Source: Fragilaria radians (Eukaryota > Bacillariophyta > Fragilariophyceae > Fragilariales > Fragilariaceae). From it: a DNA stretch of 17,471 nt. Shown here in pieces: positions 9,562 through 17,471 of this stretch (the stretch's first letter is position 1; every line of letters starts with the position of its first letter). The notes below the pieces were generated by a model. That model had not been told where the DNA came from. It did no database searches and saw only the letters and a program-made list of their open reading frames with translations. The position numbers were made by a program, and so were the translations under genes. The stretch is from NCBI GenBank assembly GCA_900642245.1, contig CAAAJI010000109.1, forward strand, positions 91,508 to 108,978. The letters run 5' to 3'.

Positions 9562-10576
9562 TTCCTGCTTTTAACAAAGATTCTAGCTGAAAAGGTCTTA
9601 GCTTCAAGCTTCCTTCATATTCATTTGAGGTATTAGCAATTGCTTGAATATCTGAGCTCCATGTACATTTACTTGATCTAACCCTTCCATTGCTATTTTT
9701 AACTTGATGTTGAAGATGTTTCTTGTCATTGCCATCCTTGATTTATACTTAGGCAACAAATGCCCTTAAAAGTTTTGTAAAATCTCAAGTTTCCCTATAA
9801 CATTGCTTCCAATTTACATATTCTGGTCAACACTGCCCTTTGATCACTGTTATATAGGGGCTACACACAAGTAGAACATGAATCTACTCAAGCCTTAAAA
9901 TCTAATGTAAGACCTTGACATTTGGGTGTAAATACCAATTGGTGTTCCATTGTGTATCCTCTACAGACCTGATGACTCATGCAATGATATCTGATGTGCT
10001 GTGTGTGTGCTGTACAGAGTGAGATAGTTTCATTTGGGAATTATTCAATGAATGGGAGAGGACCAACTCCTGGACAAGAAAAATTCTTTCATCACCAGCC
10101 AAGTACAATCTTCTTCTTTGCATTAAATGAAATGTGTTCTTACAATAGCAGAAATTTTGCAATTTCTCATGTATTGATATATACTTCCCTAAGGTACATA
10201 TGAAAGCGATATTATGAATTGAAAGCAAATTTATTTTAAAAGAGACAAATATTTATGAATGTTATCACTCTTTAGCTAAATTTCCATCATAAAGCAATCT
10301 TTTTGTGTAATCATTATTGGAGACATTCCTTAGTGCTGGGGACAGTAAGTGTATAGAATAAGGGCTTTTATGTATGGTATTAGCTAAACTGGTGCTTTGA
10401 TTTCACTTAAACTCTACAGCCTTTCTGAGTTATGAAGGAAATAGTAATCTGCACAATTCACTTTGAACCATTGTTGTATGCCAAATACATATAAACATCA
10501 GATCACTTGCCTCACCAATTGTAATGTCTTGCCCTCAAATTGTTATGCTTCCATCAATGCATGTACCATTTATTTC
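9562..10576. other. Spacer, about 1 kb with no assigned gene
   Basis: This stretch sits between copy 1 and the copia RNase H relic. In copy 2 the corresponding relic starts almost directly after the stop codon, so this roughly 970 bases is either an insertion in copy 1 or a deletion in copy 2. Open stretches on the minus strand (for example 9977-10228) have no motif I recognise. It may be further decayed mobile-element sequence. Confidence 0.4.
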
Positions 10577-10671
10577 TTGACTATGCAAAGATCTGCTAGG
10601 TTATGCTTCCCATGCGTGTGCACAAGATTAATTCTCCTCTTACCCTGACAGAGAATGATAGAACTGTTCAC
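10577..10671 (-). mobile_element. Ty1/copia RNase H relic A
   Basis: On the minus strand one frame reads VNSS (10671-10660), then a KRR segment, then HTHGKHNLADLC (10620-10585). This fits the end of algal copia polyproteins, in which RNase H has '..VVNSS..KRH..' and then 'HI.GK.NPAD(I/L)'. The helix normally between these two motifs is missing, so an internal deletion is likely. A stop follows soon after. The nucleotide sequence resembles relic C at 13976-14025 (for example TCTGCTAG.. and ..ATCAAT..TACCAT), which supports common origin. Confidence 0.55.
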
Positions 10672-11065
10672 AAGAAGAAGAACCTCAATTTTTTATTTTT
10701 TAGTGACATTGCCTGCGGCATTTTCCTCTCATCTGCCAGTAAACCTAGAATTAGCTGGGCATGAATAACTTGCAATTGACTAATGAAATTAGCGCCATAT
10801 TCAAGGCAATTGTTTGAAGCACTTGAGCAACAAATTAGGGCTTATCGTACTTTCTTGAAAGGGTTCTGCTCTATCAATTGAAAAAGAGTCTCAATGAATA
10901 ATTTTGTAATTACTAATTTAATTTTGTCACTAAATAATGTTTCACTTCTATCTCTGTCATACCGTAAAGTATCGACTAAAAAGAAGTACATTTATTGAAT
11001 AACTTTATGTGAAATGAACAATATCCAGTCTGACATTAATAGATTAGACTAAGAGATGGATTTGT
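10672..11065. other. Spacer, nothing assigned
   Basis: AT-rich with stops in all frames. By position on the minus strand it should hold the upstream RNase H/RT part of relic A, but I cannot recognise the motifs. Confidence 0.35.
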
Positions 11066-11423
11066 GTATCAGTGTTGGAGATGTCCAAGACTGTTAGTAC
11101 AAGTGAATATAAAGAATCTAAATATTCTATATTACTACAAATCTGGGCTTGGGTATTAAAGACATTTAACTATCCACTTTTCTTGATATCAAAGCAAATT
11201 AAAAACTAACGATAGTTTAAAGAAGTATATTCAGAGAATGAACTCATGTCCTAATCAAAATTCACCAGGGAGCAAACACATTTGCGTCTGAAGGAGTGAT
11301 GCAAGACCTTCACAAGAAGGTGATGTGGCGCGAATGAGAGTGACCTTCACAAGAGGGCAATGTGGTGCGGATAAGATCAATTTTAGTAAAAAATAGATCA
11401 TAAATTTTTTTTTTATGCATGCA
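11066..11423 (-). mobile_element. Probable copia long terminal repeat (3' LTR of relic B)
   Basis: On the minus strand the sequence directly after a polypurine tract starts TGCATGCATAAA, the TG expected at an LTR start. A possible matching end in CA lies near 11066 (..CATCTCCAACA), giving about 360 bases. I see no second LTR or target-site duplication, so the inner edge is uncertain. It carries an internal imperfect repeat (see 11305-11370). Confidence 0.4.
11305..11370. repeat. Two imperfect 29-base repeats in the LTR-like region
   Basis: GACCTTCACAAGAAGGTGAT... at 11305-11333 and GACCTTCACAAGAGGGCAAT... at 11342-11370, spaced 37 bases and differing at several positions. Each contains the inverted CCTTC..GAAGG-like core. 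Short repeated elements of this kind in LTRs often act as promoter or enhancer units; here that is inference. Confidence 0.7.
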
Positions 11424-11432
11424 CCCCCTCTT
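11424..11432 (-). other. Polypurine tract of a copia element
   Basis: On the minus strand AAGAGGGGG lies directly before TG, about 14 bases downstream of the pol-end IMGW motif. That is where a copia element's plus-strand primer should be. Confidence 0.55.
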
Positions 11433-11945
11433 GAAACAAAAACGACCAACCCATTATCCGTGGTCAAAGCCTATTCAGGGTAAAACATTTGTTCAACGTG
11501 TCTGCTAATGTTTCTTTTAAAGATACAGACATAAAATTACTTTTCCAGATAGTACTGTTTCCCAATTTTTGGGTGTTTTGCACTGTTTGCAACTTCCACG
11601 GCAGCACTGATTTCTTCAAATACTTGAAAATGTACATCTGGCTTGATGTCACCAATCTCTTTAACATTATTCTTTTATGTTGCGATTTGTTGGCTAGTTT
11701 GATTTTGAATCTAAATTCACCCCTTCATGCGGTAGTAATCCTGCAGCTGATTGCCATTGAGATTTGGGTGAAAGATTTCTTAATTTACCCATCATTGTAT
11801 TAAAAGTTGAGTCTACCTTCCAATGGAATTGCGGGGATACGTGTCATGCATGAATATTGGGAATCAGGCCAATTTTTCCAACCAACAACAGATTACAACC
11901 GAATTTCACCGGCTTGCTTGAGAGGATTGCACAAATAGAGCTTCA
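11433..11945 (-). mobile_element. Ty1/copia pol relic B (RT and RNase H end)
   Basis: Four copia landmarks occur in the right order on the minus strand. An LKQAGE-like RT motif lies near 11930-11900. VFEEISAAVEVANSAK starts at 11623, like the RNase H 'VFEDNxGAxExA..PK' segment. KETLADTLNK, with Ala-Asp at 11505-11500, resembles 'TKEQLADxxTK'. RIMGW lies at 11460-11446, like the almost invariant polyprotein end 'LRxxIMGW'. A polypurine tract follows. VFEE is in a different frame from ADTL/IMGW and a TGA falls before PRIMGW, so the element is dead. The RT-to-RNase H distance is too short by several hundred bases, which implies internal deletion. Confidence 0.72.
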
Positions 11946-12554
11946 AATTTCATCGTCATAACTTACAGCCTTTAACGAGAGCAAATGAGGTACCCTATTT
12001 CTACAACATCTTGAAGCATTATATGTGTCATCCAGGAGGTTCCACAATAGCAATAGCATGTTTGTACTCAGGGATGTACTAAAACTAGACCGTATGCCTT
12101 TCAATCCATATTGTGACATGATTCTCATCAGATCTTCATTGTCATGGAAGATCTTATTACTCCAATAGTTGTACATGTCATTTGATACACTATCAACACA
12201 GCCAATTCTATGCCAGTATAGCCATGGCATGATTCTTTGTCTCTTTTCTTCCTTTCTTTCCTCGGTAATCCAGAATTTGTCCATAATTTAATGCTAAAAT
12301 GACTGAAAGAGAATGTGTTCTTTTCTTTCTTGCTATACCTGAAGGATACATCTTTTCTTCTATATCTTCAACCCCGTGTCATCCTTCAGCTTTTTCAAGT
12401 CTTCACATTCAACATAGTGAATTCTTCAAGGTATAGCTTTTCAAAGCTTTATTTTCTCTTATGAATATTACTGTCCATTGGTGGGGAAAAGTTAATTACG
12501 GCTGCCACTGGTTTTCGTTTCTGACTTTTTCCGCGCCACAACTTGATCAACGGT
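11880..12554. repeat. Diverged duplicated upstream block, copy 2
   Basis: Counterpart of 7748-8256 upstream of gene copy 2. It includes about 165 extra bases (roughly 12379-12543) absent from copy 1. A 113-codon open stretch on the minus strand (11943-12284) is broken by stops in the matching part of copy 1 and has no motif I can name, so I do not call it a gene. Its left part overlaps the RT end of copia relic B. Confidence 0.6.
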
Positions 12555-12610
12555 TTATTAGATTTAAAACCGCATTGTACATGCGTGTTTGCTAGTACAG
12601 TGCAATTTGT

Positions 12611-12690
12611 TGTTTTAAAAGGGTACGAAACTAACTTCGCTGTTTTAAAAGGGTACGAAACTAACTTCGTTGTTTTAAAAGGGTAACTAA
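12611..12690 (+). repeat. 30-base tandem repeat in the proximal promoter of copy 2
   Basis: Two 30-base units (12611-12640 and 12641-12670) start TGTTTTAAAAGGGTACGAAA and differ only in the last base; a third partial unit starts at 12671. Copy 1 has only one such element (from 8332). The repeat places extra TTTTAAAAGGG boxes, which are TATA-like, within 100 bases of the ATG, so the two copies may differ in expression. Confidence 0.85.
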
Positions 12691-12706
12691 CTAAATATAT
12701 ACGTGC

Positions 12707-13906
12707 ATGACTCGTTACGTTGTTACCACGCTGCTTCTCCTTGTGATCAGTATATTAGCGTCAGTGCTACTTTCTTACTATACATCTCCTGCTGAACCTT
12801 CCAACAATCCGTCAGCTATCAAAAACATTCTCAAACAGTTGCCAATCGTCGGAGTGAGTCCTGCTAGCGATCCAAACCAATACAAGCATTATGAAGAATA
12901 TCTACCTGCTGAGATGGAAGCATATGAAATTGAACATGCTGAATCACAAGGATATGGTCGCGTCTCGAACTATGACCCCCTGAATCCTACAAAAAACTTG
13001 GACAACATGTCATCGGGATGTCGCATTTGGCAAGATACTAAGCACACCATGTATTCTAAGGCACATATCTTTCTTGAAGAGCTAGAATCCTATTATCAGG
13101 ATATTCATAGTTTCCATGGAATAGATGATGTGCGTAATCAATTCACAATGGATTTATCCAATCGTGACAAAGTTTGTAGTCAACTCAATCTTAGACCTAA
13201 CATGACTCTGCTGGAAGGCTATTTCAATCGTAGCCAACAACTTTCCTTCTCAAGATCTGGATACATAGAACCTCTCTTTCCTCCTATGCGCCATCCAAAG
13301 TTTTGTAAGCAAAGAGGATTTAAATACCTTCTAAATCTTGAATACTTGATTCATGACTTTGCTTTTATGTGCCGTAAGCTTACAAAGTTATCAAGACTCA
13401 TTCTATTTGACTTTGGAGCGTCACTTTCCTTTCACAAGGACACAGAGTCTCCAATTTTATCACTCATATCACTTTATGAAAAATTTGGAATGCCTTTTGA
13501 TCATATATATGCATTTGAAGCCAAGGAAATAAAACCAGGTGATGTTTACAATGACATTCCAGAACCTTTGCTGAGTGCATATCATTGGTATAATGTTCCT
13601 ATCACCAATGACACTCAAAGTAAACAAAACCCTCTTCATTTTATGAAGAAATTGCACCCTGATGACCTTGTTATTGTGAAGTTAGATATTGATACATCAA
13701 CAATTGAGGTTCCATTGGCAATCCAGATATTGAACAATACCTTTGATATGGAAGTTATCATTGATCAATTTTACTTTGAACACCATGTGGAGATGAGAGA
13801 AATTGCTGGAGCATGGGCACATACAATGAAAGGGACAATAAAGGAGTCTCTTGAGTTATTCCAAAATTTACGGAAAAAGGGCATTGCATCTCACTTTTGG
13901 GTGTAA
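12707..13906 (+). CDS. FkbM-like methyltransferase-domain membrane protein, copy 2 (full length)
   Basis: 399 aa from ATG 12707 to TAA 13904-13906. Residues 5-24 form a signal anchor, so the body (25-399) is probably lumenal in the ER or Golgi. Residues about 185-200 hold a YIEPLFPP..HPKFC segment. Residues 230-340 look like a Rossmann-type methyltransferase core: LFDFGAS (232-238) in the place of the SAM-binding loop, IYAFE (267-271) with the acidic residue after strand 2, and VIVKLDIDTSTIEVPL (322-337), close to the FkbM 'KxDxEGxE' strand. The C-terminal tail has GAW, GTIKESLELF, LRKKG and ends HFWV. From memory this pattern is frequent in diatom proteins of unknown function. The SAM loop lacks the usual extra glycines, so activity is not certain and no substrate can be named. 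Four Cys between 105 and 222 may form disulfides. Confidence 0.85.
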   Translation: MTRYVVTTLLLLVISILASVLLSYYTSPAEPSNNPSAIKNILKQLPIVGVSPASDPNQYKHYEEYLPAEMEAYEIEHAESQGYGRVSNYDPLNPTKNLDNMSSGCRIWQDTKHTMYSKAHIFLEELESYYQDIHSFHGIDDVRNQFTMDLSNRDKVCSQLNLRPNMTLLEGYFNRSQQLSFSRSGYIEPLFPPMRHPKFCKQRGFKYLLNLEYLIHDFAFMCRKLTKLSRLILFDFGASLSFHKDTESPILSLISLYEKFGMPFDHIYAFEAKEIKPGDVYNDIPEPLLSAYHWYNVPITNDTQSKQNPLHFMKKLHPDDLVIVKLDIDTSTIEVPLAIQILNNTFDMEVIIDQFYFEHHVEMREIAGAWAHTMKGTIKESLELFQNLRKKGIASHFWV

Positions 13907-13929
13907 CCTTGCCTGCCAAACTAAGTTCT

Positions 13930-14310
13930 AAATGCTTTCATCAATTTACACATACCATATAGAAATTGGCCAGAGCGTTACACAAATATCTGCTAGACTA
14001 TGCATTCCATCTATGTGAAACAAATTGTTTTATACAAGGAAAATTCAAAAAATCATTCCTTTTCAAATTTTTGTTAAATTTTTTCCACTTCTTATGACTG
14101 GGACTATTAACAACCAAAAGGGTGTCACCAAATAAATTCAATTTGTCAAGTGCCAATCTCTTGGCAAGACATTCAGCTTTCTTGTTGCAGTTTCAATAGT
14201 ATTTTTAAATTAGATTATAGCAAAATGGAGTTTACTCAACATGTACATATTTCCAAAAACCTTGTTATTGATTCAGGACTAAGGTCAGCATCAATGTAAA
14301 TAGCCTTCAT
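13930..14310 (-). mobile_element. Ty1/copia RNase H relic C
   Basis: On the minus strand the domain's landmarks appear in order but in shifting frames. IYIDADLSPESITR has its DAD at 14292-14284, like the first catalytic Asp and 'TRRSxTG'. TIETAT lies at 14200-14183, like 'TIETSTxxSEF'. NLFGDTLLVVNSPSHKK has its LFGD at 14135-14124, like 'xxFGDNxSVVxSS'. LKRNDFLNF follows, like 'KRHNALSFHRVRE'. HIDGMHSLADIC starts at 14017, like 'HIxGKxNPADI'. Three frame changes and several stops show it is dead. The motif order and roughly 280-base span from DAD to HIDG fit an almost undeleted domain. It ends only about 20-60 bases from the stop of gene copy 2, with no LTR between. Confidence 0.72.
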
Positions 14311-15601
14311 AACAAAGCTTTCTTGTATTTCACAGCTATCATTTGGGATATTCCTTACAAGGAAAGTAGCTATAAATTCAATTAAACTGCATGATCTGGT
14401 AATCATTATTGTTATAAATCAGAACCTTCACATGGAACTTGATAGCTGCTTTTAAACGCTTTGATTAAAGCTAATTCATTCTGTTTAAGAGCCCTTGCCT
14501 TGGATCTGGTCTGAATCTTTTCTTGATAGCATTGACACTATGATATCAATTGTTCCTGTTGACTTTACCTACAGGTTTCCTCTTATCTAGAGGTAAATTT
14601 TGATATAGCTGGATATGAGAACAATGCCTTATAATTCAGGATGATCACACGTTTACATGGCAGATAAATCTCTTTTTCTTTTTTTCTGTTTCATGGATCT
14701 TGTTAAAAAAAACGACATTGAAGCCCGAAGTAATTGCGTCTTTGGTAATTTGAACCTCGCAAAATCTTTTCTTAAGCAATATACTTGATCTTGCACCATC
14801 CATAACCTTGTATCTAGTAGGTATTAAGCAGGCATACTATCCTTAAGGATTTTTATTTCATACCCAACTTGTTTAAGGCAGGGGTGATGACACGCATAAT
14901 GGGTTCCCCAATCATTCACCCTGTCATCATAATTGATTTAAGACATCTTATAATTTAGCTTTTGCACCTGCCATATTTTGACACTAAAAGTGTTCTTATG
15001 ATCCCGAATGTGCGACTTGCATTCCCACGCAGTGCTAATTCCTTTCATTCAACAAGGAAAATCGGCTTACCTGTGTATCGCCAAGGTTTGCATTGCCAGT
15101 ATCATTGCTGCAAAAAGTGTAATTCTAGAACTCTGTAACAACAATAGAAACTTTCATCTATCTTTGGCAAATAAGTCTAGATCATGGCTTGGACCTCTTA
15201 AGCTGCCAACACAGGTTTTAAGTCTTCAGTTTGACTTGTTGTAAAATATGACAATTAGCCGGTTCATGACACATCCTTCCACTTTCTTCATGCCTTTTTC
15301 TCTTATACCAAACAATCAGTATTCACAGAATTGATTTATTCCTTCAGAAATTGCATGCCGCAAAGATTCATTTTTTGCATTCCAAACTTTTTCATTGATC
15401 TCTTATTCATACGTAAAGTGCTCAACAACTTCAATTTCTTCCATTTCTTGGTACTTGAAAGATTTTTCTCATTAATAAATCTTGCAATTGTAACAGAATT
15501 TGGTTTAAGTCACAAGTAGACGAGTATTTTCATTCTCCTAGTGATTTTGGATGCAGAATAAGCTGCACTCATCAAGAGGAAAACGTAGTAAAAGTAGACT
15601 T
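14311..15601. other. Spacer, probably decayed retrotransposon, no assigned gene
   Basis: By position it should hold the RT part upstream of relic C on the minus strand, and scattered coding-like scraps occur, but I cannot place a firm RT motif. A 78-codon plus-strand stretch (15008-15244) and a 62-codon one (15331-15519) show no family pattern. Confidence 0.4.
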
Positions 15602-15957
15602 GTCAAATATGCATTGCCACTATTACTACTACTATTACGACAACGACTACTACTGCTACTGCTACTACAACAAAGTCAACAATGACAACAACAACCACTC
15701 CAAATACAACAAAAACTATAACTCCTATACAACTCCTACTACCACTACCATAACCATTACAACTATAATTGCCACTATTTCCACCACCACCACAACAATA
15801 GCAACAACAACGATAACAAGATAAGTGCTATCATTATCATCATCATCATCATCATCAACATCAACGACAATAACAACAACAACAACTACTACTACTATTT
15901 CCAGTATATTCAGCACATTTACAACTGCTACCACCGCCATCACAGCCCAGCAAACCA
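15602..15957. repeat. Imperfect trinucleotide microsatellite
   Basis: About 350 bases made almost wholly of ACT, ACA, ACC and ATC triplets on the plus strand, with very few G. A clean (ATC)n run lies at about 15833-15857. Open frames of 74-77 codons on both strands are low-complexity by-products (Tyr/Asn/Thr-rich or Val/Asp-rich), not genes. Confidence 0.9.
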
Positions 15958-16565
15958 AGTAAATATCAAATTGGTTTCTAAAAGATATGGCATTTGCATA
16001 GAAAACAGATTAAATCAATTTTAAAGTGTTGTACTGAAGAGACGCAAATTACGCAACATAAACCAGCCTTGCCTTGAGTTTGATCAATGTGTCAAGGCAT
16101 TTCTGAAAATTGCCATCACGTCCTCACAAATCACCTCACTACTATCTGATCAAGCTTTTCTTGCCAATATGAATTTTGAACATATCTAGTAAAGTACACA
16201 CACACATTGAAAAATTGAGTAAAGAATTAAACTCCAATTTTAAATAATGCTAAGGATAAAGTTTTTGCCTATTCTTGCTGGATAGCATTTATGAGAAGAA
16301 ATCATAGCCTGAAGATGCTTGAACCAAAACTAGGACAATTCGTATTCTTATAGTATTACATTTTCAGCGTTGTAAATCTAGTCGTTTAGTTAAAAAGAAA
16401 TCAGGTCAATTAATGACAAAGTGAAAAAGTAAACAAGTAGGGTAAATCAAGCGTTTACATTGAAATCAATAAAGTATTTAGGATATGAATATTTGATCTC
16501 AGAATTAAGTCTAAATTGTCAAGCAATAATATGCCATTAGCAGTTGCAGTACAAGAGATCCAAAA
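15958..16565. other. Spacer, nothing recognised
   Basis: About 600 AT-rich bases with no open frame of note and no structured RNA I can see. Confidence 0.5.
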
Positions 16566-16571
16566 TTTATT
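16566..16571 (-). terminator. Possible polyadenylation signal AATAAA
   Basis: AATAAA on the minus strand, 37 bases after the TGA that ends the 199-aa ORF. The distance suits a poly(A) signal, which supports that ORF as the real 3' end of a gene. Confidence 0.4.
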
Positions 16572-16607
16572 GACTACTTTCATAGCAATGTCATAATTTC
16601 ATTGTAG

Positions 16608-17207
16608 TCAAGTAAAGCACTTAAGTCGACGATCCTTTTTCTGTGCAACAGCTTTCAATGCCTCTTGCAAAGTCTTGTTCTTTGACCGCACCAATTTTAC
16701 GAGATCAGGAAAGCAGGTTGATCCAGGTCTGTTTTCGCAGTTGGGGCAAAATGATGGCCCTAGGTAAGTAACGTTCAAAGTTCCCGAAGAAACACAATAG
16801 GATGGGAAGAATAATTGGGTATAATAAATCGCCAAGGACACAGTGCTTGCTTGAACACCCAAATGCCTGTAAGTTGCATCATAGATTCGAGTCGCAATAT
16901 GGGAGCAGGTTCTAGCCGTTGAATTTCCAATGGTACATGAGGGACAGAATCTCACACTTGCTGGAGAAGGAGGCATACAGGATTCCTTTGCTGTGAAATA
17001 TTCTTCAATATACTTCAGATAGACTCCTTCTGGATATAAGTTAACAGATCGTGCCAATTCCAAACACAGACCTGATCTTCTGCAATGCCTCAAACATTTC
17101 GCTTCACTATTTGATAGAGGGATATCTTTTCTGGTTCTTTGACTTTCAACAAGTAGATAGCCTGAAAAGCGAAGGCTTAAAGGAAAGTCAAGACCGGGCA
17201 AAGGCAT
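16608..17207 (-). CDS. Unrecognised cysteine-rich protein or 3' exon of the edge gene
   Basis: 199 codons from an ATG at 17207 to TGA 16610-16608. I do not recognise the family. It has 13 Cys, several in pairs (KCLRHC, FCPSC, CSH, FCPNC), two of them as F-C-P-x-C 'knuckles' that could bind zinc or form disulfides, and a Lys/Arg-rich C-terminus (about residues 170-197). There is no clear signal peptide at this ATG. The frame is the same as that of the partial ORF upstream (17214-17471), separated only by TAG at 17216-17214 and two codons, so the ATG may not be a true start. Either the two are one gene joined by splicing or readthrough, or the stop is a recent mutation, or they are separate genes. 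Confidence 0.55.
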   Translation of the reverse strand: MPLPGLDFPLSLRFSGYLLVESQRTRKDIPLSNSEAKCLRHCRRSGLCLELARSVNLYPEGVYLKYIEEYFTAKESCMPPSPASVRFCPSCTIGNSTARTCSHIATRIYDATYRHLGVQASTVSLAIYYTQLFFPSYCVSSGTLNVTYLGPSFCPNCENRPGSTCFPDLVKLVRSKNKTLQEALKAVAQKKDRRLKCFT

Positions 17208-17213
17208 TGAAAA

Positions 17214-17471
17214 CTACAACGTTTTGTTGAAGGAGAAAAAACAAGGGGCTTCATCTCCTTCGGGGATTGGAAAAGAGTCGTCCCTTCGACCATTCATCGG
17301 TGATGTGACTGCTGTTGATATTGATAAGTCATAGGCACTTGGTTGAGGAGCCCAAATGGAACTCAATTGTCGTCTTCCCCATTTAGAATCGTGTAATGGA
17401 GGAGCTACAGTCCCAGCTTCCAAAGGATGAGCCTCTTGCCGATAGAAGGAAAAGACGTCACGTCCCTCGAA
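17214..17471 (-). CDS. C-terminal part of an unrecognised gene cut by the window edge
   Basis: The frame is open from the right edge for 85 codons to TAG at 17216-17214. Composition is normal for a protein (Pro-, Ser- and Arg-rich, for example SSIWAPQPSAYDLSIS and SFPIPEGDEAPC) but no domain is recognisable. The same frame continues after the TAG for another 199 codons. A possible 45-base in-frame intron (GTTGTAG...TTTAAG on the minus strand) would remove the stop, but it is unusually short and its donor is weak. Confidence 0.5.
   Translation of the reverse strand, partial: FEGRDVFSFYRQEAHPLEAGTVAPPLHDSKWGRRQLSSIWAPQPSAYDLSISTAVTSPMNGRRDDSFPIPEGDEAPCFFSFNKTL

Larger units (their letters stand above)
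12555..13910 (+). repeat. Near-identical gene-containing repeat, copy B
   Basis: Partner of 8257-9561, with the genes spaced 4349 bases apart in the same orientation. It differs mainly by an added tandem repeat just before the start codon (12611-12690), three coding substitutions and the 3' patch of changes. Confidence 0.85.

Noticed and set aside
11943..12284. 113-codon minus-strand ORF upstream of copy 2
   Set aside because: The matching part of the copy 1 block has several stops in this frame, including TGA for TGG at the fifth codon. No motif is recognised and its end overlaps copia RT sequence. It is more likely decayed mobile-element sequence than a gene.
7748..14310. Idea that the gene was captured inside a single copia element
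   Set aside because: On the minus strand the RNase H relics lie to the right of the genes and the RT relics to the left, the reverse of the order within one element. Separate flanking elements fit better.
15600..15958. Overlapping ORFs of 74 (+) and 77 (-) codons
   Set aside because: They are translations of a triplet microsatellite, with low-complexity products on both strands.

Overview
The window reads as nuclear DNA of a microalga, most likely a diatom. Genes are sparse, intron-poor and on both strands, and the spacers are long and AT-rich. From memory, the C-terminal half of the duplicated membrane protein has the pattern of a family common in diatom genomes. The spacers also hold worn Ty1/copia pol fragments. 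I ran no database search, so the species is not named.

Layout. 1-1354: spacer with possible regulatory sites. 1355-3076 (+): type II membrane protein that resembles a lumenal beta-propeller glycosyl-enzyme. 3104-5275 (-): signal-peptide-bearing O-GlcNAc-transferase-like (GT41-type) protein with a glutamine tract. These two genes converge, with only 27 bases between their stop codons. 5276-7747: spacer with no recognised gene. 8358-9506 and 12707-13906 (+): two almost identical copies of a signal-anchored, methyltransferase-like (FkbM-type) protein. Copy 2 is full length (399 aa). Copy 1 has a frameshift and ends early (382 aa). Between and around them are degraded copia fragments, all on the minus strand: an RT piece upstream of each copy, RNase H pieces downstream of each copy, and one recognisable pol 3' end with polypurine tract and probable LTR at about 11066-11945. 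15602-15957: imperfect trinucleotide microsatellite. 16608-17471 (-): the 3' part of an unrecognised gene that runs off the right edge, split by an in-frame TAG into an 85-codon partial ORF and a 199-aa cysteine-rich ORF.

How the parts relate. The first two genes plausibly both act on glycans or glycoproteins in the secretory pathway, and their 3' UTRs must overlap. The central 7 kb looks like an old segmental duplication of [copia RT relic - gene - copia RNase H relic]. The flanks have diverged strongly, but about 1.3 kb covering the proximal promoter and CDS is near-identical, including silent sites. That contrast, together with a dense patch of changes that truncates copy 1, is the most interesting feature here. 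I see no tRNA, rRNA, CRISPR array or bacterial-type operon.
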